A stretch of DNA of 64,000 nucleotides from Roseovarius salinarum (GCF_002834145.1 NZ_PHNT01000007.1:62001-126000); one strand, 5' to 3'. Positions 33,470 through 43,138 are shown, counted from the first letter of the stretch. Notes: a model not told the origin generated them from the letters alone. Program-made: numbers and translations.

Positions 33470-34567
33470 TCAGGTGTTGAACAGGAAATGCATCACGTCG
33501 CCGTCGCGGACGACGTATTGCTTGCCCTCCGCGCGCATCTTCCCGGCGTCCTTGGCGGCCTGTTCGCCGCCCAGGGTGACGAAATCGTCGTAGGATATCG
33601 TCTCGGCGCGGATGAAGCCCTTCTCGAAGTCACCGTGGATGACGCCGGCGGCCTGCGGCGCGCGGGTGCCGGAGGGAATCGTCCAGGCGCGCGCCTCCTT
33701 GGGGCCCACGGTGAAGAAGGTCTCAAGATTCAAGAGCTCGTAACCGGCACGGATCAACCGGTCGAGACCGGCCTCCTCCAGCCCCATCTCCTCGAGGAAG
33801 ACGGCGGCCTCCTCCGGGTCGAGCTGGCTGATCTCCTCCTCGATGCGCGCGCTGATGACCACCGTGGCCGCGCCCTGCCGCGCGGCCATTTCCTGCACGG
33901 CGGCGGACTGCGCGTTGCCGGTGGCCGCGCTGGCCTCGTCGACGTTGCACACGAACAGGATCGGCTTGTTGGTGAGAAGCTGAAGATTCGCCCAGGCGCG
34001 ACGGTCTTCCTCGGCCACCTCGACAAGGCGGGCGGGCTTGCCGTCCTCCAGCATCCCCTGAGCGGCGGCGAGCAGACGGTCCTGCTGCTGGGCCTCGCGG
34101 TCATTGCCCTTGAGCTTGCGCACGAGGCCCGCGCGGCGTTTCTCGATGCTTTCGAGGTCGGCCAGCATCAACTCGGTCTCGATGGTCTCGGCATCGGCCA
34201 CAGGGTCAACCGTGCCGTCCACGTGGGTGACGTCGGCGTCCTCGAAGCAGCGCAGGACATGGGCGATGGCATCGACCTCGCGGATGTTGGCAAGGAACTG
34301 GTTGCCCAGCCCCTCGCCCTTGGAGGCGCCCTTCACCAGCCCGGCGATGTCCACGAAGGTCATGCGCGTCGGGATCACCTGCCGCGACCCTGCGATCCGC
34401 GCCAGTTCCTCGAGCCGCGAGTCCGGCACGGCAACCTCGCCCACATTCGGTTCTATCGTGCAGAAGGGGAAATTCTCGGCCTGCGCGGCGGCCGTGCGTG
34501 TGAGCGCGTTGAAAAGGGTGGACTTGCCCACGTTGGGCAGCCCGACGATTCCCATCTTGAAGCCCAT
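33470..34567 (-). CDS. ychF: YchF, redox-regulated Obg-like ATPase
   Basis: A 365-residue P-loop protein of the Obg/YchF family that binds ribosomes and prefers ATP. G1 is GLPNVGKS (residues 9-16), G3 is [20 protein letters not shown], the altered G4 region is NVDE, and the TGS domain ends [42 protein letters not shown] 34567 is used; the upstream in-frame extension is not conserved. Confidence 0.95.
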   Translation of the reverse strand: MGFKMGIVGLPNVGKSTLFNALTRTAAAQAENFPFCTIEPNVGEVAVPDSRLEELARIAGSRQVIPTRMTFVDIAGLVKGASKGEGLGNQFLANIREVDAIAHVLRCFEDADVTHVDGTVDPVADAETIETELMLADLESIEKRRAGLVRKLKGNDREAQQQDRLLAAAQGMLEDGKPARLVEVAEEDRRAWANLQLLTNKPILFVCNVDEASAATGNAQSAAVQEMAARQGAATVVISARIEEEISQLDPEEAAVFLEEMGLEEAGLDRLIRAGYELLNLETFFTVGPKEARAWTIPSGTRAPQAAGVIHGDFEKGFIRAETISYDDFVTLGGEQAAKDAGKMRAEGKQYVVRDGDVMHFLFNT

Positions 34568-34648
34568 CGCGGCTCTCCCTTGGCTCGGATGCCGCGCTCT
34601 TAAGGGCACGGCCCGCGCATGACAAGGGGCCGCGCCGGTGCATCGCGT

Positions 34649-35068
34649 TCAGAGAATTTCCATCCCCTTCACGTGGCAGCGCCGCCGCGGCGCCGCGGTG
34701 GCGTTGTCCGCGCCACTCGCACGCGGCGGCCGGTATCCCGATATCACGACGCGCCGCGTCATCGCATCGCCCGGAACGCGACCGCCCGCGTCGGGGCCGG
34801 ACGCCCTTTGCGCGATCACGTGGTCGATGACCGCAGCCTGAACGGTGGCCAATGCCGTTGCGACCAGCCCCATCGCGGCCACCGCCGCCGCCCCCAGGCA
34901 CAGCGCCGCGGCCTGGACCAGATGTCCGGGTGTCACCACGGCGAACCCCAGGGCGAGGACGCCCGCGATGCCGCCGCCGGCGGCCAACCCGAGCCCGGCA
35001 CGCGCGACGATGTCCAGGCGTCTCGACACGCGCCGGCACGCACCCGATTGTTGCGGATCGTGTACCAT
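34649..35068 (-). CDS. Small membrane protein, unknown
   Basis: 139 residues with a basic N-terminus and two hydrophobic helices (LAAGGGIAGVLALGFAVVTPG; ALCLGAAAVAAMGLVATALA), then a polar Arg-rich tail. A GGAGG ribosome site lies just upstream of ATG 35068, supporting translation. It sits between ychF and trpA on the ychF strand. No family is recognised. Confidence 0.6.
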   Translation of the reverse strand: MVHDPQQSGACRRVSRRLDIVARAGLGLAAGGGIAGVLALGFAVVTPGHLVQAAALCLGAAAVAAMGLVATALATVQAAVIDHVIAQRASGPDAGGRVPGDAMTRRVVISGYRPPRASGADNATAAPRRRCHVKGMEIL

Positions 35069-35230
35069 TCAACCTCCACTCGTTTCCCGCACCGCCATAC
35101 ATGTTAGAGGACCGAGCGGTCACGGTTAACCCACATCCGTGGGGCACGATGCCGAACCCGCACGCCGGGCATTGATTTCCGTCCGCCTTTCGGCCAAACC
35201 CGATGCGATGACCCATGAATGAGGCTCCAT

Positions 35231-36022
35231 ATGACACGGATCGACGCGAGGTTCGCCGCGCTCAAGGCCGCCGGGAAGAAGGCTTTCGTTTCCTACGTGA
35301 TGGCCGGCGACCCGGACTACGACACCTCGCTGGAGATCGTGCGCGGCCTGCCGGGGGCGGGCGTGGACATCATCGAATTGGGGCTGCCCTTCACCGACCC
35401 GATGGCCGACGGCCCAACGATCCAGTTGGCCGGCCAGCGCGCGCTCGAGGCAGGACAGACGCTCGAGAAGACCCTGGAACTGGCGCGCACGTTCCGAGAG
35501 GGCGACGACGAGACGCCCATCGTCCTGATGGGATACTACAACCCGATCTACAGCCGCGGCGTTGAGCGGTTTCTCGAGGATGCGAAGGCCGCGGGGATCG
35601 ACGGGCTGATCGTGGTGGACCTGCCCCCCGAGGAGGACGAGGAACTGTGCATCCCCGCCGCGAAGGCCGGGCTGAATTTCATACGGCTGGCCACGCCCAC
35701 AACCGACGACAAACGCCTGCCCCGCGTGCTGGAGAACACCAGCGGCTTCGTCTACTACGTCTCGATCACCGGGATCACCGGGGCGGCCGCCGCGGACGCG
35801 TCGGAGGTCGCGCCCGATGTTGCACGCATCAAGGCACAGACCGAGTTGCCGGTCGTCGTGGGCTTTGGCGTGCGCACGCCCGAAACCAGCCGCGACATCG
35901 CCGCCGTGGCCGACGGCGCGGTGGTCGGATCGGCCATCGTGGGCAAGATCGGCGCGGGCGAGGCACCGGCGGCGGTACTCGACTTCGTCAAGGGACTGGC
36001 CGAGGGTGCGCATTCGGCGTGA
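35231..36022 (+). CDS. trpA: Tryptophan synthase alpha chain
   Basis: A 263-residue subunit that splits indole-3-glycerol phosphate to indole, which is channelled to TrpB. The catalytic pair falls at E49 (IIELGLPF) and D60 ([11 protein letters not shown]), the standard positions, followed by [20 protein letters not shown] and the phosphate loop [12 protein letters not shown] 35231 is preferred to ATG 35219 on alignment and GAGG spacing. It is separated from trpFB, about 8 kb away on the other strand. Confidence 0.95.
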   Translation: MTRIDARFAALKAAGKKAFVSYVMAGDPDYDTSLEIVRGLPGAGVDIIELGLPFTDPMADGPTIQLAGQRALEAGQTLEKTLELARTFREGDDETPIVLMGYYNPIYSRGVERFLEDAKAAGIDGLIVVDLPPEEDEELCIPAAKAGLNFIRLATPTTDDKRLPRVLENTSGFVYYVSITGITGAAAADASEVAPDVARIKAQTELPVVVGFGVRTPETSRDIAAVADGAVVGSAIVGKIGAGEAPAAVLDFVKGLAEGAHSA

Positions 36023-36034
36023 CACCGCCAGCCC

Positions 36035-36063
36035 CTTGAAATCTTTGCAGCAATTTTCCATTT
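36035..36063 (+). promoter_or_regulatory. Candidate heat-shock (RpoH) promoter for the hsp20 gene
   Basis: CTTGAA at 36035-36040 preceded by CCC matches the RpoH -35, and TTCCATTT (36056-36063) 15 bp later resembles its -10. It lies just after the trpA stop and about 90 bp before the small heat-shock gene. Confidence 0.5.
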
Positions 36064-36123
36064 CACCGGTGAAAGGAAAGCGGCCCGAACCGGCGGGCCG
36101 TGCAAGGCTGTCTCGTGGAACGG

Positions 36124-36146
36124 CTTTTGTGAAAACGCAAAGGAGG
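36124..36146 (+). promoter_or_regulatory. Possible RNA thermometer at the hsp20 ribosome site
   Basis: CTTTTGTG (36124-36131) can pair with CGCAAAGG (36136-36143), partly covering the AGGAGG ribosome site (36141-36146). An upstream 7-bp hairpin (CGGCCCG/CGGGCCG) lies in the same leader. This recalls thermosensor leaders of small heat-shock genes; no exact ROSE motif is seen. Confidence 0.35.
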
Positions 36147-36152
36147 TTGACG

Positions 36153-36629
36153 ATGACACCCACTTTGACACCCTGGAAAACCGACATGACACCGATGGCA
36201 GACCGCTTCGCAAGCCGCGGCAACGATCCGTTCCTGGCGCTGCACGGCGGCATGAACCGGCTGTTCGACGAAGTCCTGCGCGACTTCGGGATGACGGGCA
36301 GCTGGCCACACGTCGACATCACCGACAAGGACGACGAAATCGTTGTCGAGGCGGAACTGCCCGGCATGGAAGAAAAGGATGTCGAGGTCATGCTCCGTGA
36401 CGGTGTCCTGACCCTGCGGGGCGAACGCAAGGACGAACGCAGCGATGAGGGGCATCGTGTCACCGAGCGGTTCCGTGGCCAGTTCGAGCGCCACATCCCG
36501 CTGGGCGCCGAGATCGACGAGGACAAGGTGTCGGCGCAATTCGCCAACGGGGAACTGCGCATCACCCTGCCCAAGGCCGAGAGCGAGGCGCCCGAGGCCA
36601 AGAAGATCGAGGTCAAGCGCGCCGCTTGA
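36153..36629 (+). CDS. Small heat-shock protein, Hsp20/alpha-crystallin family
   Basis: A 158-residue ATP-independent chaperone. The alpha-crystallin domain runs from about residue 50 (WPHVDITDKDDEIVVEAELPGMEEKDVEVML) through LTLRGERKDE to FANGELRITLPK, ending in KKIEVKRAA. ATG 36153 has a perfect AGGAGG site. It appears monocistronic: an RpoH-like promoter before it and a strong terminator after it. Confidence 0.93.
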   Translation: MTPTLTPWKTDMTPMADRFASRGNDPFLALHGGMNRLFDEVLRDFGMTGSWPHVDITDKDDEIVVEAELPGMEEKDVEVMLRDGVLTLRGERKDERSDEGHRVTERFRGQFERHIPLGAEIDEDKVSAQFANGELRITLPKAESEAPEAKKIEVKRAA

Positions 36630-36653
36630 CCCGCACGGAGTCCCGGCATCAGG

Positions 36654-36682
36654 GGGGCGCGCCCGCGCAGGCGCGCCCCTTT
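36654..36682. terminator. Rho-independent terminator after hsp20
   Basis: A perfect 10-bp stem (GGGGCGCGCC 36654-36663; GGCGCGCCCC 36670-36679) with a 6-base loop, followed by TTT. It lies between convergent genes and may serve both. Confidence 0.75.
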
Positions 36683-36694
36683 CATGCGTGACCG

Positions 36695-37468
36695 TCAGCC
36701 CAGGATCACGTCGAGCAGCATCATCACGACCAGCCCCACGACCAGACCCGTCGTCGCGGCGTTCTGATGACCGTGCCGGTGCGTTTCCGGGATGATCTCG
36801 TGGCTGATGATATAAAGCATGGCACCGGCGGCGAAGGTCAGTCCCGGCGCCAGCATCTGTTCGGAAAGCTGCACCGCGCTCACCCCCAGCAGCCCGCCCA
36901 CGGGCTCGATCAACCCCGTGGCCAGCGCGACCAGAACCGCGACGCCCGGGCGATACCCCTGCCCGCGCAGCGCCACCGCGACGGCAAGGCCCTCGGGCGC
37001 GTTCTGCAGCCCGATCCCGGTGGCCAGCGACAAACCGTTGGCCATGTCGCCACCGCCGAATCCGACACCGACGGCCATGCCTTCGGGAAAGTTGTGGATG
37101 GTGATGGCAAACACGAACAGCCAGATCCGCGACAGTGCGCCCGGGTCGGCGCCTTCCGGGCCGGTCACGAAGTGGCGATGGGGCAGGACCGCGTCGAGGA
37201 CGGCCACCAGCGCCGCCCCCGCGCCGATACCCAGAGCGGCCACGATGGCCGCAAGGGGCGTGGACCCATACACCGCCTCGCCCGCCTCGATCCCCGGCAG
37301 GATCAGCGAGAAGTAGGAGGCCGACAGCATCACGCCCGCCGCGAAACCCAGCATCGCGTCGGACGCCCGCTGTGACACGCTCCGTCCGAACAGCACGGGA
37401 ATCGCGCCAATGCCCGTCATCAGCCCCGCGACCAGGCTGGACAGGACGCCGACAAGGATCATGCTCAT
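36695..37468 (-). CDS. ZIP-family metal transporter
   Basis: A 257-residue inner-membrane divalent-metal (zinc/iron) transporter with about eight helices. Metal-binding helices show ITIHNFPEGMAVG and IGLQNAPEGLAVA (TM4/TM5 pair) and IISHEIIPETH near the end. A His-rich loop (LPHRHF) is seen. Start 37468 or the second Met at 37462 are both possible. Confidence 0.88.
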   Translation of the reverse strand: MSMILVGVLSSLVAGLMTGIGAIPVLFGRSVSQRASDAMLGFAAGVMLSASYFSLILPGIEAGEAVYGSTPLAAIVAALGIGAGAALVAVLDAVLPHRHFVTGPEGADPGALSRIWLFVFAITIHNFPEGMAVGVGFGGGDMANGLSLATGIGLQNAPEGLAVAVALRGQGYRPGVAVLVALATGLIEPVGGLLGVSAVQLSEQMLAPGLTFAAGAMLYIISHEIIPETHRHGHQNAATTGLVVGLVVMMLLDVILG

Positions 37469-37490
37469 GCGCCAATCCTCGTGCGGGCTG

Positions 37491-37928
37491 TCACGGGCGC
37501 CGACGCAGGATGTGCGTGGCCGTGTAGGTCATGACCACCGCATCCTCCTGGTTGAGGACCTCGTAGGCGATGACGGCGCGGCCGCGGTCGGGCCGCGAGC
37601 CCGAGAACCGCCGCGACACGACCCGCCCTGTCGCACGCAGCGTGTCGTCGGGGCGCACCGGCACCAGCCAGCGAATGTCGTCCATGCCGGGCGACCCCAT
37701 CGAGGCCTTGTTCCAGATCCCCGCTTCGAGCGTGAGGCGAAACGCCACAAGCATCGTGTGAAACCCGCTGGCAATGATCCCGCCATAGGGCGAGGCGGCG
37801 GCCGCCTCGGCATCGAGGTGAAAGGGTTGCGGATCCCACTGGCGGGCGAAGTCCACGATCTCTGCCTCGTCCAGCGTTCGGCTTTCGGTTTCGAAGGTGA
37901 ATCCTTCCTCCAGATCGTCGAGATACAT
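37491..37928 (-). CDS. MaoC-like (R)-hydratase/dehydratase
   Basis: A 145-residue hot-dog-fold protein. The hydratase-type core DPQPFHLDAEAAAASPYGGIIASGFHT contains the catalytic Asp and His, followed by GMDDIRWLVPVRPDDTLRATG. Such enzymes hydrate enoyl-CoA or mesaconyl-type CoA esters. GGAG lies close upstream of 37928; longer in-frame starts are unconserved. It is divergent from the lactate-dehydrogenase-like gene. Confidence 0.85.
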   Translation of the reverse strand: MYLDDLEEGFTFETESRTLDEAEIVDFARQWDPQPFHLDAEAAAASPYGGIIASGFHTMLVAFRLTLEAGIWNKASMGSPGMDDIRWLVPVRPDDTLRATGRVVSRRFSGSRPDRGRAVIAYEVLNQEDAVVMTYTATHILRRRP

Positions 37929-37980
37929 TCGCGCTCCTGCCCTTGGCACCGTCGTGCGCGATCCTGCCCCGGTCTTTCGG

Positions 37981-38014
37981 ATTGCGCAATGCATGGCGGA
38001 TTGGTAAGCCAAAT
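37981..38014. promoter_or_regulatory. Operator-like dyads upstream of the FMN dehydrogenase
   Basis: ATTGCGCAAT (37981-37990) is a perfect palindrome, and ATTGGTAAGCCAAAT (38000-38014) resembles the TTGGT-N-ACCAA operators of GntR/FadR-type LldR regulators. They lie 27 bp before the ATG at 38042. No matching regulator gene is in the window. Confidence 0.4.
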
Positions 38015-38041
38015 TAGCCAATTTCCGGGGGACTGTCGCCC

Positions 38042-39208
38042 ATGCCTGCCATCACCAATATCGAAGACCTCAGGCAACTCTACGAACGCCGCGTGCCGCG
38101 CATGTTCTACGACTACGCGGAAACAGGCAGCTGGACCGAGCAAACCTTTCGCGAGAACACGACCGATTTCCGCGACATCTACCTGCGCCAGCGCGTCGCC
38201 GTCGACATGGCCGGGCGCAGCACGAAAAGCACCATGGCGGGCCAGGAAGTCGCGATGCCCGTCGGGCTCGCGCCCGTGGGGCTGACGGGGATGCAGCACG
38301 CCGACGGCGAGATCAAGGCCGCCCGCGCGGCCGAGAAGTTCGGCGTGCCTTTCACCCTGTCCACCCTGTCGATCTGCTCGATCGAGGACGTGGCCGAGAA
38401 CACCGAAAAACCCTTCTGGTTCCAGGTCTATACCCTCCGCGACGAGGCGTTCATGAAGCGGCTGTTCGAGCGCGCGGCGGCTGCCAAGTGCTCGGCGCTG
38501 GTGATCACCGTGGACCTTCAGGTCATGGGCCAGCGCCACAAGGACATCAAGAACGGGCTGTCGGCACCGCCCAAGCTGACGCCGAAGTCGGTGGCCAACA
38601 TGATGACCAAGGTCCGCTGGGGTCTGGGCATGCTGGGCACCAAGCGGCGCGAGTTCCGCAACGTCGTGGGCCATGCCGAGGGCGTCAGCGACCCCGGCTC
38701 GCTCGCCCGCTGGACGGCCGAGGCATTCGACCCCTCGCTCGACTGGGAGAAGATCAGGCAGTTCCGCCGCATGTGGGATGGCCCCGTCATCATCAAGGGC
38801 ATCATGGACGCGCGCGACGCGCGCGAGGCGCTGAACGTCGGCGCCGATGCCATCGTCGTGTCCAACCACGGCGGCCGGCAGCTCGACGGTGCATTGAGCG
38901 CGATCCGCGCGCTGCCGTCCATCATGGACGCCGTGGGCGACAAGATCGAGGTGCACCTCGACGGCGGCATCCGCTCGGGCCAGGACGTGCTCAAGGCCGT
39001 CGCGATGGGGGCCAAGGGCACCTACATCGGGCGCGCCTTCACCTACGGGCTGGGCGCCATGGGCGAGGCGGGCGTGACGAAGGCGCTCGAGATCATCCAC
39101 AAGGAGCTCGACACATCGATGGCGCTGTGCGGGCGAACCGACGTGACCGGCCTCGACGAGGATATCCTGCTGGTGCCGGAGGATTTCGAGGGCCGCTGGA
39201 AAAGCTGA
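38042..39208 (+). CDS. lldD: FMN-dependent alpha-hydroxy acid (L-lactate) dehydrogenase
   Basis: A 388-residue flavoprotein that oxidises L-lactate or a related 2-hydroxy acid. It has the N-terminal MFYDYAETGSWTEQT, FMN-binding MPVGLAPVGLTGMQH, the catalytic H275 in SNHGGRQLDGA, and the phosphate loop VHLDGGIRSGQDVLKA. Length matches LldD. Glycolate or mandelate oxidase homologues share these motifs, so lactate is the most likely rather than proven substrate. Confidence 0.88.
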   Translation: MPAITNIEDLRQLYERRVPRMFYDYAETGSWTEQTFRENTTDFRDIYLRQRVAVDMAGRSTKSTMAGQEVAMPVGLAPVGLTGMQHADGEIKAARAAEKFGVPFTLSTLSICSIEDVAENTEKPFWFQVYTLRDEAFMKRLFERAAAAKCSALVITVDLQVMGQRHKDIKNGLSAPPKLTPKSVANMMTKVRWGLGMLGTKRREFRNVVGHAEGVSDPGSLARWTAEAFDPSLDWEKIRQFRRMWDGPVIIKGIMDARDAREALNVGADAIVVSNHGGRQLDGALSAIRALPSIMDAVGDKIEVHLDGGIRSGQDVLKAVAMGAKGTYIGRAFTYGLGAMGEAGVTKALEIIHKELDTSMALCGRTDVTGLDEDILLVPEDFEGRWKS

Positions 39209-39266
39209 TCTTTGACAGCCTGGCGCGCAGGCGGCATTACGGGGCGACCGTGACAGGGGTGCCCCG

Positions 39267-39896
39267 ATGCTGATCTTCGTCGATGCCAACATCGTGCTTT
39301 TCGCGACCCCCAAGACCGGCAGCACGGCCTATCATACCGCGCTGCGGCCGCAGGCCGACATCGCCTTCGTCGGACGGGCGTCGCTCAAGCACATGCCGGC
39401 GCGCAAGTATCACCGTCACCTTGCCCCCTACCTGCGCGAGGCGCACGGGCTTGCGCCGGAGCGGGTGGCCGTCATGCGCGACCCGCTGGATCACGCCCGC
39501 AGCTGGTACCGGTACCGCTGCCGCCCGGCGGCCCGCGACAAGGCAGCCTCGGCCGCCGGCGTTGGGTTCTCGGACTTCGTCGAGGCGCTGATCGCCCGCG
39601 ATCCGCCGGAATTCGCCAAGGTGGGCAACCAGTTCAACTTCCTGACCGACCGGGATGGAAACCTGCTTGTCGATCATCTTTTCGCCTACGAGCGCAAGGG
39701 CCTGTTCCACGACTGGCTCGAGGCCAGGCTCGACCGGCGGTTCACCACCAAGACCAAGAACGCCTCTCCGCCCGCCGATACCACGCTGGATCCGCAGGTG
39801 GAGACGAGGTTCCGCGCCGCCCGCACGCGCGAGTACGCGCTCTATGACCGGCTGCTCGCCGCCGGTGGGCATCTGGAGACGCCCGTGACGGCCTGA
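39267..39896 (+). CDS. Sulfotransferase-like protein
   Basis: A 209-residue protein with the PAPS 5'-phosphosulfate-binding loop FATPKTGSTAYH near the N-terminus and the 3'-phosphate region VAVMRDPLDHARSWYRYRCR, as in the Sulfotransfer_2-like group found in marine alphaproteobacteria. The acceptor is unknown. It starts 58 bp after lldD and could be co-transcribed. Confidence 0.75.
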   Translation: MLIFVDANIVLFATPKTGSTAYHTALRPQADIAFVGRASLKHMPARKYHRHLAPYLREAHGLAPERVAVMRDPLDHARSWYRYRCRPAARDKAASAAGVGFSDFVEALIARDPPEFAKVGNQFNFLTDRDGNLLVDHLFAYERKGLFHDWLEARLDRRFTTKTKNASPPADTTLDPQVETRFRAARTREYALYDRLLAAGGHLETPVTA

Positions 39897-40025
39897 CACG
39901 GCCCCGCCGGTGGCGCAAAAATCTCGCCAAGGGCCTTTCCAAGCTGCAATTGCTGGTCTATAGGGCGAGGCTTACCGCGGGGTTACAGCCTTGGAGGAGC
40001 CCCGCACCAACTTATGGAGACAATC

Positions 40026-40688
40026 ATGGCTGGAGAGATTCCTGATCTTCACGCCCAGGAACGCACGGGGACGGGCAAGGGCGCCGCCCGTGCTGCGCGC
40101 CGCGCGCACATGGTTCCGGGCATCGTGTTCGGCGGCGACACCGATCCGCTTCCGATCAACATCCCCTTCAACGAGCTGATGAAAAGGCTCACCGACGGCC
40201 GCTTCAAGTCGACGCTGTTCAACCTGAAAGTGCCGGGCCACGATGACGTGCGCGTGATCTGCCGCGACGTCCAGCGCGACGTGGTCAAGGACCTGCCCGT
40301 CCATTTCGACCTGCTGCGCCTGCGCCGCACGACGAAGATCAACCTGTTCATCCCCGTCGAGTTCGTGAACGAGGAAGAAGCCCCCGGCATCAAGCGCGGC
40401 GGCGTTCTGACCGTGGTCCGCAACGAGATCGAACTGATCGTGACCGCCGGCGACATCCCCGAGAAGGTCGTCGTCGATCTCGCGGGGCTCGACATCAACG
40501 ACAGCGTGTCGATCAGCCAGGTCGAACTTCCGAAAGGCAGCAAGCCCACGATCGACCGCGATTTCATGATCTGCTCGGTCTCCGCGCCGTCCGCACTGAA
40601 ATCCGACGACGAGGAAGCAGAGGAAGCGGACGCCGACGAGGTACCCACGGTTGGCGAGGAGGAAGCCCCCGGGGAGAGCGAGGCGTAA
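40026..40688 (+). CDS. rplY: 50S ribosomal protein L25/general stress protein Ctc
   Basis: A 220-residue 5S-rRNA-binding protein of the long Ctc type. The L25 domain is N-terminal ([25 protein letters not shown]), followed by the TL5-like C-terminal domain ([35 protein letters not shown]) and an acidic tail ([12 protein letters not shown]). ATG 40026 (MAGEIPDL) has GGAG 6 bp upstream. pth follows. Confidence 0.94.
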   Translation: MAGEIPDLHAQERTGTGKGAARAARRAHMVPGIVFGGDTDPLPINIPFNELMKRLTDGRFKSTLFNLKVPGHDDVRVICRDVQRDVVKDLPVHFDLLRLRRTTKINLFIPVEFVNEEEAPGIKRGGVLTVVRNEIELIVTAGDIPEKVVVDLAGLDINDSVSISQVELPKGSKPTIDRDFMICSVSAPSALKSDDEEAEEADADEVPTVGEEEAPGESEA

Positions 40689-40715
40689 TACCGCCGCTTG
40701 AACGCCGGAACCCGG

Positions 40716-40743
40716 AACGCGGCCCCCTCGGGCCGCGTTTTGC
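40716..40743 (+). terminator. Rho-independent terminator between rplY and pth
   Basis: A perfect 10-bp stem (AACGCGGCCC 40716-40725; GGGCCGCGTT 40730-40739) with a 4-base loop and continuing TT. A typical strong terminator. Confidence 0.8.
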
Positions 40744-40817
40744 GTTCGCACCGGCGACGATTGATTCCGCGGCGCACACAGCGTAGATCGACCGTGACAC
40801 CGCAGGGAAACAGGGCG

Positions 40818-41510
40818 ATGCAACTCTTCGTGGGCCTCGGCAACCCCGGCGCCAAGTATGCGCGCAACCGTCACAACATCGGCTTCATGGCCGTCGACCG
40901 GATCGCGCAGGACCACGGCTTCGGCGCGTGGAAGGGCAAGTTCCACGGCGCGCTGACCGAGGGGCGGCTTGGCTCCGAGAAGGTGCTGCTTCTCAAGCCC
41001 GAGACCTTCATGAACCTCTCAGGCCAGTCGGTGGGCGAGGCGATGCGGTTCTACAAGCTGGAACCGGCGGACGTGACCGTGTTTCACGACGAACTGGACC
41101 TCGCGCCCGGCAAGGTGCGCGTAAAGACCGGTGGCGGGCACGCCGGCCACAACGGCCTGCGGTCGCTGCACCAGCACATCGGCGAGGCCTACCAGAGGGT
41201 GCGCCTGGGAATCGGCCACCCCGGCCGCAAGGACCTTGTCACCCACTACGTGCTGCAGGATTTCGCAAAGGCCGATGCCGACTGGCTCGACGACCTTCTG
41301 CGCGGCGTCAGCGACGGTGCCCCCGACCTGGCGGAAGGGCGCAACGACAGGTTTCTCAACGCCGTGGCACAGCGGCGCGCACCGGAGCCGAAACCGGCGC
41401 CAAGGAAGGCTGCGGAGGACACACCCGCCACCGGGGCGAAACGTGCAGAAAAGCCGGACGAGTCCGACACCCGCACACCGCTGCAGAAACTCGTCGACAA
41501 GTTCCGCTGA
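40818..41510 (+). CDS. pth: Peptidyl-tRNA hydrolase
   Basis: A 230-residue enzyme that frees tRNA from peptidyl-tRNA. It shows [20 protein letters not shown] with catalytic H19, [40 protein letters not shown] and LGIGHPG. A tail of about 45 residues rich in Pro, Ala and Lys extends beyond the E. coli length and is common in this clade. ATG 40818 aligns with the family. Confidence 0.95.
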   Translation: MQLFVGLGNPGAKYARNRHNIGFMAVDRIAQDHGFGAWKGKFHGALTEGRLGSEKVLLLKPETFMNLSGQSVGEAMRFYKLEPADVTVFHDELDLAPGKVRVKTGGGHAGHNGLRSLHQHIGEAYQRVRLGIGHPGRKDLVTHYVLQDFAKADADWLDDLLRGVSDGAPDLAEGRNDRFLNAVAQRRAPEPKPAPRKAAEDTPATGAKRAEKPDESDTRTPLQKLVDKFR

Positions 41511-41591
41511 TCGCGCGGCCGCGCCGCCGCGCCAGTCTTGCCCACGGCATCCGGCGGTGCTTTGCTGTCACGGGGCGACGCGGAGGCGAAG

Positions 41592-42746
41592 ATGCGCAAG
41601 TTCCTGGCGTGGGCGGGTCGGCTGACCCTTTTGCTGCTGCTCGCGGCGCTGGCCGTGGGGCTGTGGAACCGTGACGAGCTGCGTCGGCTGTGGACGGTCA
41701 ACACGCTTTTCGACGCGGGCCGCATCGTCGGCAATTTCTCGAACATGGACGCGGCGTTCCTGACCGCGCCGGTGCCCCGCGGCGACCGCCCGGTGGCCCC
41801 CTTGCCGGACGGCGCGGCCATGGCACTGCCCGAGGGTGCAAATGCCTGGATCGAGGCCCGCGCCGTCACCTCGCTTCTGGTGCTGCACGATGGGCGGATC
41901 GTGCACGAAAGCTACCACCGGGGGACCGGCCCTGACGACCTGCGCATCGGCTGGTCGGTGTCCAAGAGCTTTCTCTCGGCGCTGCTGGGCGTGCTGCACG
42001 AAGAGGGGGCGATCACGTCGCTCGACACCCGAGTGACGGCCCACGCCCCCGCGCTGGCCGGCAGTGCCTATGACGGCGCCAGCATCCGCAACGTGTTGCA
42101 GATGGCCAGCGGCGTGGCCTTCGACGAGGATTACCTGGACCACGATTCCGACATCAACCGGATGGGGCGCGTGCTGGCCCTCGGCGGCACGATGGACGGT
42201 TTCACCGCCCGGCTGACGGAAACGCGCGCCGCACCGGGCGCGGATTGGCATTACGTCTCGATCGACACCCACGCGCTGGCCATGGTGATCCGCGGCGCGA
42301 CGGGGCGCGGCCTGCCCGCGTTGATGGGCGAGAAGATCATCGCGCCGCTGGGCGTGGAACGCGCGCCCCTTTACCTGACCGACGGCGAGGGCGTGGCCTT
42401 TGCGCTCGGCGGGCTGAACATGACCACGCGCGACTACGCGCGCTTCGGCCAGATGATCCTTCAGGGCGGGCGCTGGCAGGGCCGGCAGGTCGTGCCGCGC
42501 GACTGGATCGCCCGTGCCACCCGGCCCAGCGCGCCGACCGCGCCGGACGATCCGGCCTACGGCCTGCACTGGTGGGTGCCCGGCGACGGCGAGGCGATGG
42601 CCCGCGGCGTTTACGGGCAGTACATCTGGATCGACCGCGCGCGCGACGTGGTCATCGTGACCACCGCCGCCGACCGCGCGTTCCGCGACGATGGGGTGCA
42701 CGCATCCAACCTCGCCATGTTCCGCCGTATCGCCGACGCGCTCTGA
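41592..42746 (+). CDS. Membrane-anchored serine hydrolase (beta-lactamase/class C family)
   Basis: A 384-residue protein with an N-terminal signal/anchor helix (FLAWAGRLTLLLLLAALAVGLW) and a penicillin-binding fold: SxxK at S122-K125 (GWSVSKSF), a YVS-type second motif, and LNMTTRDYARFGQM typical of 6-aminohexanoate-dimer hydrolase and esterase relatives. GGAGG precedes ATG 41592. The substrate is unknown; beta-lactam resistance should not be assumed. Confidence 0.82.
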   Translation: MRKFLAWAGRLTLLLLLAALAVGLWNRDELRRLWTVNTLFDAGRIVGNFSNMDAAFLTAPVPRGDRPVAPLPDGAAMALPEGANAWIEARAVTSLLVLHDGRIVHESYHRGTGPDDLRIGWSVSKSFLSALLGVLHEEGAITSLDTRVTAHAPALAGSAYDGASIRNVLQMASGVAFDEDYLDHDSDINRMGRVLALGGTMDGFTARLTETRAAPGADWHYVSIDTHALAMVIRGATGRGLPALMGEKIIAPLGVERAPLYLTDGEGVAFALGGLNMTTRDYARFGQMILQGGRWQGRQVVPRDWIARATRPSAPTAPDDPAYGLHWWVPGDGEAMARGVYGQYIWIDRARDVVIVTTAADRAFRDDGVHASNLAMFRRIADAL

Positions 42747-42817
42747 AGCCCTTGATCCGTCGCGATCAGGTGCGTTTACTCGCCCCACGGCGCTGGCCCA
42801 CGCAACAAGGAGAGAAC

Positions 42818-43138
42818 ATGAGCTTCATCGCGATGAACCGTTTCAAGGTACGCCAAGGCGCGGAGGCCGATTTCGAGGCGATGTGGAAAGCCCGGGAAAG
42901 CCGCCTGTCCGAGATGGAAGGCTTTCGCGAATTCCGCCTTCTCAAGGGGCCGGAGGGTGACGGGTACCGGCTGTATTCCAGCCATGTGATCTGGGACAGC
43001 CGCGCCGATTTCGAGGCCTGGACGAAGTCGGAACAGTTCCGCGACGCGCATCGCAACGCTGGCGCATCCGCGACACGGGACGCGCTGCTGGAGCCACCGC
43101 AGTTCGAAGGCTTCGAAACCGTTCTGCGCGAGGGTTGA
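42818..43138 (+). CDS. Antibiotic-biosynthesis-monooxygenase (ABM) domain protein
   Basis: A 106-residue ferredoxin-like-fold protein: MNRFKVRQGAEADFEAMWKARESRLSEMEGFREFRLLKG, then HVIWDSRADFEAWTKSEQF. Small ABM proteins include heme-degrading IsdG-type enzymes and quinol monooxygenases; the Trp-containing pattern recalls the former. AAGGAG lies 5 bp before the ATG. Confidence 0.8.
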   Translation: MSFIAMNRFKVRQGAEADFEAMWKARESRLSEMEGFREFRLLKGPEGDGYRLYSSHVIWDSRADFEAWTKSEQFRDAHRNAGASATRDALLEPPQFEGFETVLREG

